From assembly GCA_010645155.1 (NCBI GenBank), contig JAAGOF010000204.1, forward strand, positions 283,096 to 347,095: a DNA stretch of 64,000 nucleotides. Direction: 5' to 3'. Shown here piece after piece: positions 10,601-23,600 of this stretch (within the stretch, counting starts at the first letter, position 1; each line of letters begins with the position of its first letter). This DNA comes from Tigriopus japonicus (Eukaryota > Arthropoda > Copepoda > Harpacticoida > Harpacticidae). Under the pieces are notes generated by a model. It was given only the letters and a program-made list of their open reading frames with translations. It ran no database searches and was not told the DNA's origin. Both the position numbers and the translations under genes were made by a program.

Positions 10601-13271
10601 CCGTCACATAAGCACACTCATTCCTGAAGACTCTCATAATCAGATTCAAGGAGAGTTGCCAATATCCTATTCCAACGAAGACGAATCAAAGTCTTCGGGG
10701 ACGAACTCTTCCTTCATTCCGAGCAAAATCAAAAAGCAAGGTGGGTCCACTTCTCATCTTCGTCCTCGAAGATATGCTTCATACTCTAACAACCCAATGC
10801 AATCCGGACAAATCTACCCACAACAACCGGTTCCGGTTCAATACTCTTACCCCTCTCAATCCCAATATCCCCTTCCATATCCAATGCAACCAATCCCTCA
10901 AATCAATCCTCCTCCTCCTGCGAGTCCCATTCAATATGGCTTTCCCGTTATGGGTCCTAATACTAATAGCTTTGGTTTGGGTCAATACAATGAAGATGCG
11001 GGTGGTGATGGGTTCTATTCGCAGTTTCTACCTCAAAATGAGCAAACAGCTCCGATGCAACAGCCACAACAGCGACCTCAAGAGCAGTTTGGTCCTCGTC
11101 CAGTGAATCCTCAAGATCAAACCAAAGAACCCAATGAGGTGACGAGGTCGACAACCGAGGCCACAACACGAAAACCTCGTCCAATCGCCAGCATTCATGG
11201 CGTGAATGAAGGTTGGATTCGTAGAACACTTTTGCATGCTCTCGACTTTGGTTCTTTGCCTTGTTTCTTTTGGATTGAAAATCTAAATTTTGATGTTTTT
11301 TAACGACATATTATTACCTCAGGAAATCGGAAAGGAAAGCAAATGGAGAAAGGGCTCTATCCAGTACCGGATTGGCCACCTAAAGCTACCATGGGCAAGA
11401 TTGGGCAAGTGTCTGGGATAGCTCTCGATATTTATGGGAACCCCGTTGTATTTCATCGTGGAGATCGAATCTGGAGCTTCAACACATTTAAATCGTGAGT
11501 TTCCAGTAGTGAGTTCATTAACGAGATAACGCAACAAATGTTTTTCGTCATTAGGAATAACGTCTATAATGGCGATAAGAATAAGCCGATCGAAGCCAAT
11601 ACCGTTCTCACTCTTGATGGAGCCGGCAATATCATCAATGCTTGGGGCTCCAATTTCTTCTTCCTTCCTCATATGTTAACTATTGATAAACAAAACAATG
11701 TTTGGGCAACAGATGTGGCTATGCACCAAGTCTTCAAATTTCAACCTTATGGAGGACCCACCAAGAAACCTGTCATTGTCTTGGGCGATCCCGTAAGATC
11801 CATGATCAAAAGTAAAATTGATTAGAAATTCATCACCATCTTGCTCTCAGTTCGTTCCTGGTCGAGATGATCGACATTATTGCAAACCAACATCAGTGGC
11901 GGTTTCGGATGATGGAAACACTTTTTATGTGGCTGATGGGTATTGCAACTCTCGGATCATCAAGTACAGCCTTCGTGTGGACAAAGATGGGTATCACAAC
12001 GTTTCGATTGTGACCCAATGGGGACAGGCCAATGGTGCGGGTTTGAGCATCACTCGTAGTCCCTATGCATTCAATATTCCTCACGGTTTAACTTTGGCCA
12101 CGGATAAGAACTTGATTTGCGTGGCTGATCGAGAAAATGGCCGAATCCAATGTTTTAACGCGGATTCCGGAGAATTTGTCCGTTCTCTTCAACCCCCAGA
12201 AATAGGAAGTACTGTCTATGGAGTGGACTACGCCCCTGTTGGAGGTAACTATTGAACTTAATTCCATGACAAATCTAATTGAATCTGTGTAAAGCAATCC
12301 CCTCTATATTTTAGGAGGAAGGATTTATGCCGTTTGTGGACCCGAACCCTTTGGAGTTTTAACTGGAAAAGTCACCCAAGGCTATGTTATCGACATTAAC
12401 TCCGGCAAAGTTATCTCCACTTTCAACGGTGATGGCAAAGGTTTCCAAAAGCCCCATGATTTGGCCGTCTCACCCAATGGTTCCATTGTATATGAAGTCG
12501 AATTACAACCGTTCAAAGTGTGGAAACTGACTGATGGTGAGAATGGAGGTGTGATACCCGAACCGAAAAAAGGCTTCATTGATTCCATAATGTCTTGGAT
12601 TGGCTAGCCCTCACCTCTTGTTACATCTCAAACCTTTCCCAAAAGACCTTTTTTAATAGTAGAATTTCCCTAATGGTGGAATTAACAAAAGCCTATTCTT
12701 GCTAACTTAAAATGATCTGAAACATTTCGGGGACGGTATCCCTTGCATGATTAAAATTTAAATGTCTCTTTCTCTAACTGTCTTCTTTCCCAGGAAAAAC
12801 TGTCATTCCTGGCAACACCCTTCAAACCTTCCCTGCCGTTCCCGGATCCCCCTTCCAAAATAACGGCCTCAATCCTGCTTCCAAACTCGCCAAAGAAAGC
12901 CTCGAGAAGATTGGCCAAATGATTCCAACCTCTGGCATTGGTGCCACTGTGGCTCTTGGCTCTGTTCTTCTCACATGCTTCATCTCGTTGTGCTTAGCAT
13001 GTAGGAAATGTCGAAAACGAGGAAAAGGTACGAATTGATAAATATATATAGTCTTCGCAAGTTTTGAAATTGCCACACATACATTTTTGTAGGAACCATG
13101 ACCGCTGGAGCCAAAAAGAAAGGCGATGGAAAATTGGATTTGGGAGACTTGTTGGGTCGATCCAAGGAAGGTTTTCAGCCTCTCAAGCAAGACGATGATG
13201 ACGAAGCAGCCAATTTGTCCAGTGATTCCGATGATTTGGAGGAGTTTTCGGTGCCGGCTCTTCGAGCTTAA
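7614..13271 (+). CDS. Peptidylglycine alpha-amidating enzyme, PHM-PHM-PAL-membrane anchor
   Basis: PAM-family enzyme converting glycine-extended peptides to alpha-amides in the secretory pathway. PHM hydroxylates the glycine alpha-carbon (copper, ascorbate) and PAL splits off glyoxylate. Eleven exons: 7614-8128, 8883-9782, 9844-10047, 10114-10439, 10507-11211, 11323-11494, 11555-11792, 11851-12244, 12315-12536, 12794-13027, 13093-13271. They sum to 4089 nt (1362 aa) with every phase consistent. Signal peptide is about 1-19. PHM1 is about 33-315, with copper ligands H86/H87, H151, H218/H220 and M292. PHM2 is about 405-680, with H454/H455, H519, H584/H586 and M656, so both sets are complete. 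A Pro/Gln-rich linker follows. PAL is about 884-1225, with zinc-type histidines in LPHML, IPHGL and KPHDL, the tyrosine in VADGYCNSRI and arginine in FHRGDRIW. A membrane helix at about 1273-1295 precedes an acidic cytosolic tail. Start chosen at an ATG in good context opening the signal peptide. Drosophila splits PHM and PAL into separate genes; a doubled PHM is unusual. Confidence 0.93.
8394..8460 (+). pseudogene. Relic duplicate of a PHM exon piece inside intron 1
   Basis: This intronic stretch aligns with the end of exon 1 (8052-8120) at roughly 80% identity by eye, with a one-base deletion near its end. In the matching frame it reads LQVHYGDFLDAADNISI and then stop. The exon reads LQVHYVDSLDDPDNTGI. 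The copy keeps the copper-ligand histidine motif QVHY but has an in-frame stop and no donor at the equivalent place, so it is a decayed fragment. It suggests a local duplication of part of the PHM coding region. Confidence 0.75.
10741..11211 (+). other. Potential in-frame optional linker segment of the PAM exon 5
   Basis: Inside exon 5 the sequence AAGCAAG/GTGGGT at 10740/10741 forms a second possible donor in the same phase (1) as the donor used at 11211. Using it would remove 471 bases (157 codons) without changing frame. The removed part is the Pro/Gln/Tyr-rich linker between PHM2 and PAL, including a basic site LRPRRYAS. Mammalian PAM has a comparable optional linker exon between PHM and PAL. 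The downstream donor GTTGGA is weak, which favours a choice between the two. This is inferred from splice sites only. Confidence 0.4.
12537..12607 (+). other. Alternative PAM C-terminus by reading into intron 9
   Basis: If the donor after 12536 is not used, the frame stays open for 23 codons past the exon and ends at TAG 12605-12607. The tail ends KKGFIDSIMSWIG and would replace the membrane anchor and cytosolic tail. An ATTAAA signal lies downstream at 12750-12755, still inside the intron. The product would be a soluble secreted form with PHM1, PHM2 and PAL complete. Soluble and membrane PAM isoforms are known from mammals. Confidence 0.4.
12750..12755 (+). promoter_or_regulatory. Possible intronic poly(A) signal (ATTAAA)
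   Basis: ATTAAA inside intron 9, about 140 bases past the stop of the read-through tail. It could end a transcript for a soluble PAM isoform. In AT-rich DNA the hexamer is common by chance. Confidence 0.3.
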
Positions 13272-14309
13272 GATCTTGAAACAACGGCCTCATCTCAGAA
13301 GACAACTTTTTTCTGACACAATCTCGCCTGTGATATGTTCCTTCTTTGAAGGATTGGCGTTCTGCTTCCTGAACTCTCGAACAGGATTGCGTTTACATAC
13401 TTCTGTCGTAATTCCCACATTATACATTCCTTAATTGTTCAATGTAATTAACCTCGCCATGTTCCACCCTTTTGCTAGTTAGTAGTAATTCATGCTTTAA
13501 ATGTCTAGATTCTAGATCAATGTTAAGTTCTTCATTGTTTTGTAGAGTAGAGAGCAACCCAGTTCACAAATATGTTACATTCCACAATTCAATGTCGTGA
13601 AATATACATGCTGTCCATGTGGAATTTTTGTTGTCTGTTAATTAAAGAGCAAGGATATATGATACAGAATATGTTGCCTATTGATTCTGACAAGCTCCCT
13701 TGAGTTTAATTGTGTCTAAGGGAAGTTATGTAATGATTTTGGACTACCTCGCAACGAAAGTAGATCCGCTTGCGTTTGGTGGCTTTTTGCAATCTATCCT
13801 GCATATTTGAAGATCAATGAGGTGTGATCGGAAATAATAATTCTCAGAAAGAAGCTTATCTTTCACACAATTAAGGCTGTGGATGAGATTACAAGAGGAA
13901 GAATCGGCTAAGATTGAATTTGTGAGGTGTAATCAACTCTTTTTGAAAGGCTTTTGAAATCATTTCGAAACACGATAGACGTCCTAAACATCTCTTTTGA
14001 AACAATTTGGACAATACAATCAATTTTATTTTACTGGATGCGAAACAGGGGTATTCATCTCCTTAGAATGTGTTGATGATCAAAAAGCTTCCTCAATTAG
14101 CCAAATAAAAAAAACCATTTTAGATGAGACTTTGAGCAGAGCGATTTCCTGATATCATTAACTAGAGACACGCCAATCAAAATCCGCTTTATCTAGATTC
14201 AATTTCTTAACGACGAAGACACCAACAAAATCAACTCATTCATCACTTGGTTCATTCGGAATTCAATTGCAACGATCCTCTTTTCCAACAGACCTGTGTC
14301 AATTACTTT

Positions 14310-14655
14310 CAAAATGTAATTGATTACAAGTACTTTAGTTTCAACTAAAATTAAACACAATTACAAATACTTTAAAAATATATTTTACATATTTATAAAT
14401 ACTTTCCAATTGTCATTGATTGTTTTTCAACATTCCAAGATAACTTTGGCCTGAAGGATCAGTGCACCGAGCAATTTTGATACACGTGTTCAAAATTTTG
14501 TTTCGTAAGTGAAAATATAATTGTAATTTGTAATTGAAAAGCTTAATTACTATGACTGAATAGTAATCAATTACAATTACCTAGATCTCACAAGTAATTA
14601 AATACTTGAAAATTTTATTGTAATTACGTAATTGTAATTGAAGTTACAATTACAT
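14310..14655. repeat. AATTAC/GTAATT-rich inverted-repeat block
   Basis: Multiple copies of CAATTAC and GTAATTG in both orientations. One perfect 14-base inverted pair is 14567-14580 with 14628-14641. The palindrome AATTACGTAATT also occurs near 14622. The pattern is like non-autonomous interspersed repeats with self-complementary ends, but I could not define clear ends or a target duplication. Confidence 0.5.
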
Positions 14656-14682
14656 CAGAGGTCTGATTTCCAGACCTCTGAT
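14654..14682. repeat. Perfect 12-bp hairpin with 5-base loop
   Basis: ATCAGAGGTCTG, a loop of ATTTC, then CAGACCTCTGAT: a perfect inverted repeat, followed by a run of T. It sits at the edge of the AATTAC repeat block and may be the end structure of that element. It is not in a recognised gene. Confidence 0.6.
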
Positions 14683-17600
14683 TTTTTTCACCACCATTTC
14701 TCAGGCTCCCTAATTTGCTCTTGAACGCTACTTCTTGTGTACTTTCAAAACAGTTTAGCTTCGATCTAACGGACGAAATTGGTCGTTTGAGGGTCTTTTT
14801 TAAAGTCAAAGACCGATTACTCCATGACGTATTTGGCCAGATTAGTGACGATGACATTTTCCTTCCATGAGGATTAAGATCAGAGATGGTCAGAAAGTTT
14901 GTTTTTAATTGCTATTGAATGCAAGATTTACAATTTATATTTCTTTTTCATCCTCACAAAGGGGCCAAAAGGTCATCGGTTTTTTTTTTCATTTTTTCAA
15001 CAAAAACTTGGGCCATTTAGGAAAAATGTTAAATATTTTCGGTCAATTTTAACCACCTTTGACCGAAGCATTCGAATGGTATTTTTAGTTGCACTTACTT
15101 GTCCAAATCAGCCAATAGACAATGGGACTGACGTTTAAGCATTTAGGGAAACAAATGACTTGAAAAGACTACTTATGAGGAAGTTTGGTTCCAAGATTTC
15201 AGTATTTCTTACTTCATTCCATTCCCAGACCTGCAATATTTATGCTGAAGAATCAAACCAGTCTCCAGAGAGTATTTCCACGCCCAGATCGCCAATTGTT
15301 ACCACGTGAGGATGATCCGTCTTCCATCTCATTGAAAATGACGGAACGAGCTCGAAGTTGTTCTGTCTATCATGATTCATGGTGGTAAATCCTGAACGGA
15401 GATTGGATTGTACTCGTCTAATAATGACAAAGAACCCGATGACTCTTTACATCCCCCCGACAAATAAAAGCCATGATTCGGACTTAGATTACCTCAACAA
15501 GAATTAATTTGTTGGAAAAGGATGAATTTGTACTTCTTGAGAACGACCGTGAACTCGAGATGCTTGTTCTTGAAGTTGATTGTAGTCAGCGATAGGAAAC
15601 TTTAGAGATCCACACGGTAAGATTACGAAAGGAGGACATAATACATGGAGGCCTCTGGTCCACCACTGGTCTTAAAAATCAATCAAATTCGATTAAATGA
15701 TGGTTTTGTAACATAAGCTATGGGAAGAATGCTTTAGACGGTCAACGGCAATTACTTAACTTCAGTATGTCTGGTCACAAAGTTTATACAAAAAAGCTTT
15801 TCCCACTCTTTGCTTGAAATTACTTTCACCTCCAAAAAAGTTTAGATGATCAGGCTGAGAATAAGTGTGTAGGCTTCAAATAAGTCATGAACTAACCTAT
15901 TTGATTAATAACTTCATTACATAACTAAGAACTCAAAATGACCTTGTGTTAGTATTCAATACATTCGTCCATTTATTTCGTTATCCTTGGATTGTAGTAG
16001 TAAGTCATGGATGACTCTCTAACCTCGTTTAATCTAAACTGCTAAACTGCATCAATTCAACTGAATTTATCTTTTGTGGGATCTTAATTTAGGAAAAAAG
16101 AGTTGCAGAGTTTCCATGTAGATCTTCTTTGAATGATAATTGAGCCATCTTTTTGGTTCAAAAATGGCGTCACCCATGGAAATCGACTCAAATTGATCTA
16201 TGAAGTGGAATATTTTGAAATTAATCCAGATGTTTATGAATCAATTGGGCTGTAATAATTACGCGCAGAAAGTTAATAGTTTTATGGAGACTTGGATTAG
16301 CTATCCTCAGCTTTACTCAGAAGTAAAATCCTCTGATCTGGATTGGATCTAGCCGATTGTATTGTTGTGATTTTGTATGTTCAAATGGGTTTAAGACAAG
16401 GAAAATAAGTAAACAACATTTCAGATTATTTTTAGTCTGCCTAACAAGAAATAGAAATTAAATAGAGATTGCCATAACGGAGAATGAACTATTTCTCTCG
16501 AACCATCTTTGGCGAGTTAATTTATTAGCTATTGATTCTTAATTTTTGCCTTATTCCAGGTGACTTGACCTTTGAACCGGTGCAAGTTAATTTAGTCCTG
16601 GGTCTTTTTAAAGTTGATCTCATCTCTACTAATTGTGCACTTAATTTAGAAGAAAATATCAAGTTTATTTTGCTCCCAGAAAGTGCGAAATGAAGCCATG
16701 ACAAATAAACATCGATATAGGTTTTCAGAGTTTGAATCTTAAGAAGGGTTCCATCCTTATTCCTCACTAAACACAAAATGTTCATGAGGGAACTTATGAT
16801 AGAATCAAACCCTTAAGAATCATCGAACACATGACCTTTTTATGGACTAGGGTTGAAAGAATAGCAAAATTCATTTCATGGTAAAATACCGAGCTGTGTT
16901 CTCTCCTCCATTTCTTTATTTCCCTAAGATTGGTTGGACTGAATAGGAACATGCTGACTACTTCTATCCAAACACAATCTATAGCAAACATGCACTATAA
17001 AGAATGGAGTTTAACAACAAAAATCAAAGATATTTTTGGTTTAAAAACTTCTGAAACTTAAGTTTTCGGCTTTTAGAATTTGCGACTACCCAACATCGAA
17101 CACATGAGAAATATGAATTTCTAAAGTGAATTTTGTATACATACAAAAAAATTTGCAGTCAGCTGCCTTCGGTTACGGTTTCGGTAACGCCCTCTTTCGG
17201 CCGGAACTTTCGGTTTGGGTTAAGCTGATTCGGTCCATCACTACAATCAAACAAATGGTTGCCAATTTTTGGGTAGGGTAACATCGTACCAAAAATTTCA
17301 ACCATCCGCCATGACTTGTGTCTTTTTTGCTCTTTGCTAAAAAAGACAAAATGGTATGATGGCGGTGTTTACCATGTGGTTCCACACATTGATTTCACCG
17401 CCTAGTTGTTTGGTTTTCCTAGAAGGATCTTTGGAATATTGACGATTGCTCATGCAATGCAAGACAGATCCGTGTTTAAGCGCTTTTTGTTTGCTTGCTT
17501 GCTCTTTTTACGGGTGGTTTGCAGTCATTTGCCAATTTTTTCATATTGGTTCATTCACAAATATAACAATGACTTTGCTATCTCAAAACCGAATTCAGAC

Positions 17601-20600
17601 CAATCAAGTAAATCAGTTTGTTATCAGCTAAATCGACAAAGAGGATTTGCAAACTTGGTTTGTACGATATAAACAGAGAATCCCGAGGCATCACGATTTT
17701 TTCCCACTTCTAAGATAAACGCAACCAACTCTTTGAACGAGCTTAGCAACAAAACCTTCAAGTTTTTCTTGTTAGTAGGTTAGTTGTTGAGATAATTAGG
17801 AATAATCTCATGATAAGTAGAAATAACCCTGCTCAAGTGTTGCCTTAGCGCTGTTACGTTTTTGCGATTGAAAAGTGCACCTGATGTAGTGAAATTGACT
17901 GGAGTAGAGTTATTTCTACTATGTATGACAGTAGGTCGGTTGTTAAGGTAGTTTATGTTTGAAAAACGTCGAAAACGTTATTTCTACTCCATCTCATATG
18001 CTTCTTTTTTGCTTCTTCTATGCCTCCAGATAGCCTTTTCTTATCCCTCCAAACGACCTCAACAACAGACCTTATGCTTCCACTATGCTTCAACTATACT
18101 TCCAAATTTCCTCAACATCTGACCTTGTGTCTTCACATTTGATGGCGTCGAATCCCTTTCGGAATGTCGCTTCTTCTTTACTGACCCTTTAGGCTACAAT
18201 TAATGCATCCACTAACTACGTGTTATAACTCAGTCGGTTGTCGAGATCGAGTGCAAAGATCCTACGCCATTTCAAGGTCGTCGAGTCGTTTTAGCGTCTT
18301 TGCCCAACTTTGAGTGTTGATATTTTGAATCCTGCTCTAGAGTCCGAATGAGAATTGTCAAAGGTCAGGTGGGATCTTCTTCGGTTTTAACATGGACTTC
18401 TGAATGGTTGCATTAGAGCGGGAGATGGATAGAACAGGTATTACATTAATCCAGTTCTGCACATCGTAATAGTTTTCTTGAAAACTTATAAAAAGGCGTT
18501 GTGTGAATGTACTGCATATCACTTTCCAAAATGAAGATGTACTTCTACGGTTAGAGGTAAACCATGTTCATTTGAGGAAAAGTGAATATAAATGCGGTTA
18601 ATTCGCCTTTGTTATAGGTCCTTGTGATAAATGAAATACAACATGGCAATAAAACAGACAACTAGATTGGTTGAAATGACGTCACAATTGCTCAAGGGAA
18701 GGAACAAAATGCATTCCAGGAACAACAAAACATGCATGAACGCTTCTCATTTAATATGGATAAAGAAGCATACGATCCTAAGGCTAACAATTGTATTCCC
18801 ATTTTCCTGGTTTTTATGGAATGTCAAACTTACAGCTTTGGTCAAGTTAAAGCTCGGTTGTGGGAATTTTATTTTGGTTGGTCGGAGCAATAATTTCCGA
18901 GAAGAAGAGAATGGTCATGAAATCGAATTACGAAAAGGGACCTACTTTTAAGTTGTCCTCGGGCATAATTGGAGGTAAGGCGATGAATCAAAATTACTAA
19001 TTAAAGCAAACCAGAATGGAGATTCACCCATCCAACTTGATTTGAAAGATGATAATTAAAGTACAATCTTGGGATTCCTTGAAAGATTACTTGATGGATA
19101 GTGTTCTGAAAGTTTTTCCCCCTTTTTGACATGACCGAAATACATTGATACATTACGAAATAAATTGACGAAAACATATGTTTTATAACATCTTATCGCC
19201 CGTCGGTTTTTTTTTGAAAGTGAGTGCTCTCGTAAAACAATTGTATCTTTTGTTGAAACATATCAGAGCAAAACAAAGTCTAAATAGCTAAGTACAAATA
19301 CAGTCACCAATAGGCAAAATGTAGATTCCTTGACAAAATACGTAAGTATTGAACGTCAATAAAACAAATTGTTGTGACAAAAGAGCTATTTTCTCTAAGA
19401 AAATATGACCAACTTTTTTTAGCAAAACTCAGAAAATGAGGCTTTGAAACAACCAAGCAAGAAAATAAGAGTTTCACGTCAACGAATTTTTTAACTTTGT
19501 TGATTAAAGATGTCTTTGAAATCAAACCAAAGATGTTAGTACAGGATTCTGTTATATCTTGCAAGATTCAGTCAATACCAAAAGTTTTTTTTGGAAAGCA
19601 CCATAAAAAATTGCCGTCTGGTTTTCCTTCTCGTAAATGTGATTGATTAAACATACGGTTTCAGCAATTTCAAGCCATTTTGTTAAATTTACGTGTTTAC
19701 AGAATGGTTAAATATCAATAAAAAATCCAATTTAATCTTGCGAAACTATCCCGTATTTCATGCAGTTGTAATCAATTAACACTAAAGAGATGTTACAATG
19801 CTTTGTGAACTTCCAATGATTGCATTCTGAATGATCAGCGATACTTGCAACTATGAGTAGGATACTAACTGAACGATTAGCCAAAATTACTGCCATTTAG
19901 GGTCTCCAATCTCTAGATTTAAGTTGAAATACATGTCCTGTTTCAAGACGTCCTGCAGTTCAAAAGTCGTGAAGCATGAACACTTTTAATACGCAACCTT
20001 TGTACGTTAAGGAACGAGTTTAGGTATATGCAGTACAAGGCAATTACCTTCCAAATTAGAACCATAAGCCTGTTCACTGAAAATAGACAATGGGCAATGT
20101 CAGCCACCCGCTTGACATCATTTCAAGGAAGACTCTTCTTCTTTGACTGACTCACATTTTGTCATTTTGCCGAGTATTCATACTCTGAATCTTTAATCCG
20201 AAAGAGGTTACAAGCCCGCACGTGTCTTCTTAGATTGTCAACAAAGGTCTAATAATGTAATAAGGAAAGGCATGACACACGAAGTGGAAGTGGATCATAA
20301 TAGTACACGCATGGTTGAGCTAGAATGCAGAACTTGAAATTTTGGCAATATGCTATTCCAAGTTAACAACACCAATTCAAGACTGACGTTTATCCATGTT
20401 CGCAACATATCGGATAGTTATTTTCTGTTGCTGAGATTTTGGTTAGCCCACAATGTTAATGTTGTGGTAGATTGAGTACTCCAGATTAAATGCATTTGAA
20501 ACATGTGGCTAAATGGTTCTATCTCTGTCGATTGTCCATTTGGTTTATCATTTGCCTGAAGCTCCAGTGGATTGCGTCATCCATACGTATCTTTCTGTCC

Positions 20601-23600
20601 AATCCCGCAATTAGCTCCTTGGGGTAACGGATGTCAATTCCTCGAAAAACATTGATTTGAGTCAGGAAATTGAGTTTCATGCATTCTACCTACTAAGACA
20701 GGATGTAATAAAGCACTTTGGGTATGGAATGGAAACCTCAATTCAATCGTGGTAGCAACCAATCTATCTTCATGACCATCGACAACGTGCTCAAGACTAT
20801 CAATCCACGAGGAAAAGACGAAAAAATGCTTCTTCAGCAAGTATGTGCGAAGCCGACGATCCTGAACCAGTTTTTGACGAGTAAAGTGCCGATCGGCATC
20901 CAAAGTCAGTCCGACTATCGTGCTCCAACGGAAAATCCCCCATCTACATACAGTACGTACTACACACTGTTGTAGAACTGAAGAAGCTGGCATTGAACTT
21001 GCCGGGTAAATATTCACCGGGATTACAACCGTAGGCTCCTGTTTTCGATTCAGGGCTGCTCTGGGGAGTTTTGATGAAGTCTTATTATGAAATGATTATG
21101 TTTTTTTTACAATTTAGTAGAAAAAAGTGCTGAATATTTGGAGGACAGTTTACTATTCACAATCGAAATTTTGCTAATAATTTGAATGGTGACCCTGGTC
21201 TTGAGTATTTTCTGGTATGAGAAGCAACCCTCTTAAAGTTTGGGATGGAAGCGAGTATTTAATGTTCAGAATTGATGTGTTAGCCGTTCAGACGGTGTAA
21301 ATACTCAATCAAGCAAGGAGCTTCTGGGTTCGAAACGACCCTTTTTACAAAACTGGATCCAAAATGCTCCGGGTAAGTCCAGTCTTATCATTTTGATTAC
21401 TATTATGCTTGTTTCTCGTAGTGACTTCAGCGCATTTGCCCAATTCATTGGGATTGCAACAAGACTCAATCCTGACATGAGACCCATGCTAATATAACAT
21501 TTTCAATCTCATATGGATCCCAAGAAATGAAGGCTCAAGTTCTTTAAGTGTCTAGTGCATCTTTCAATGATCGAGTTGCCTTTTTATTTAGGGCAATCTG
21601 GATTCGTTCTTGAGAGTGAACTCATATATGATATCCTTGACATCATTTTCATGATAACATGAAACAGTTTCAGATTCATTTTGTTCATAAATTACATTTT
21701 CCTCTGTTTTATTAACTGGCAGCAACCAACTTACGAACATTTAATTGATGGGCATAGCAAAAGTGATGAAGAACATTTTATCTGAAGACTAAGTTCAAGA
21801 TGCGAAACTCTTAATCTTCTTAAGAAACTTTCAGTTTAGTGTCGAAATACGTAAATGCTTTAAAACTTCACATCAGTAACCCTATGGCATTCAGAACTAC
21901 CAAATGATTTCATGAAGGCATAGTTGGCAAACGACTTGACGTTGTAAGCTGATTCGTGAATTAAGACCCTTTGGACTATAAGAAATAATCGCTCTGTTGT
22001 GTTCATTTTAGCATTTGACGTGCTTTAAATTTAGCTCAACGAAGACATATCCTTCATTTGATTGTAGTTTTATTTCAATGTTATTAACTTATCACGATTT
22101 TGAGATTCAAGATTCTTCTGAAGACATACTTTACACACAAAATATTAAGCTAGGAACATGTTCCCACAATGGAAAACTTAGGAACTAAGGTGTTCAAGGT
22201 GTGAAAATGGAATCAAAGCTGCATCATGTAGCACCTTTTAAAGAAGACAATTGACAATTGACAATTTTTGACAAATTGTTAACAAATTAATGGCAATTGA
22301 ACATCTGGAAGGGTCCGCTTGACTTGAAGGGCGGCTGAGTTTTAGTTGTTAAGGTACCAACGATAATAAAATCCAAAGTAGCAGACTCATTTAACGAGGT
22401 AAGACTTGGTGCAGTCTCGACTCGACTTTTATGCCTCCGACAACTCCCACGTAAGACCACGCAAAAGATCCTAAAACTAAATTAAAAATACACCTGTAAC
22501 AGCAACCACCTCTTTGGTAGTCTTGCTTTATTTTTATCTGCCTTGGCATCCACTTACCTGGGTTCATGGATTGATCTCAAAATCTTGGCTTTGTATTTGA
22601 CGCTATTAATCAGTCGGCAAAGATTTTTTTTGGATAATTCAGAGTGTCCTGCTAAGATAGACACCCAACCATTACTACTTCAGTTGTTCGTGGTCAAAGG
22701 TAATTAACTTTTTTCGCCTGACCATCTTCCCACGGAAAATAACTGCAAACGAATTTGCGTAGGCTGATATTATACCGTTTATAAAAAACGCAAAAACTGA
22801 TCGGCGTGTAATTGCAATGCAAAAACTGAAAATCTCAGCATTGTTCCTTGCAGAATGGCATTTTATTTTTCACACATCTTCGAACCAAGAGTCTGGATCC
22901 TGGTTTTAAGAAGTTCCTTATCTACTTTGAAGGAAGTTGAATGTTTCAGATTTGGGAGAAGGTGCATTCCTCCACTAATGAGCCTTAGTCAACTTTATTT
23001 TACGATAGACCGATCTACTTTACAATGACACAAAAATGGTTAGTTGAAAGATGTTTTAGATAAAAACGATATTAATATAACTATCCATAATTGAAAAATA
23101 ACAAGGATGTAATCTCAAAGTGCCAAAATAGGGCTGTCATGAGCTGAATTGTTTGTCGTGGGTTCGCTGAATCTACTTCATAACCAATATAACAAATATG
23201 GCAGAAATAAAGATTTGCTTGCCTGAATGAAGTGCAAAAATGACAACGATTTGAAATAGTCCGACACGGTAATCCAAGTTTTTGACAACTTTCATTCAAG
23301 GTGGAAGTTTTAGCAAGAAATCCCGCTTGGATAAAAAGCGCGAAACTTTATAAGAGGTTTCGTGAGTTTCCCGTGAGAATTGATCTGGAGTATTTTTTGG
23401 CAAAATCGTGAGAACGCTAATATTACATTTTCGATCAATTTCGACATTTTCAGATTGAAATTGCATGCGCTGAAATGATGGATTGCAGGATTAAATGTTG
23501 CGAAGGTGTACATTTCGTGCAAAACCCGAGATTGAGATGTGAGCGTCAGACTTCATGCAATAAATTGATTTAGTCTTGTGATACTGCAAAAGTTCAAGAG

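Noticed and set aside
20718..20975. 85-codon plus-strand frame in the gene-poor region
   Set aside because: No motif or splice context; I could not separate it from chance.
22777..22860. TATA-like TTTATAAAAAAC followed by an ATG and a signal-like start (MQKLKISALFLA), considered as first exon of the cysteine-repeat gene
   Set aside because: No donor in the phase needed to join 24422; the frame runs to a stop without a usable GT.
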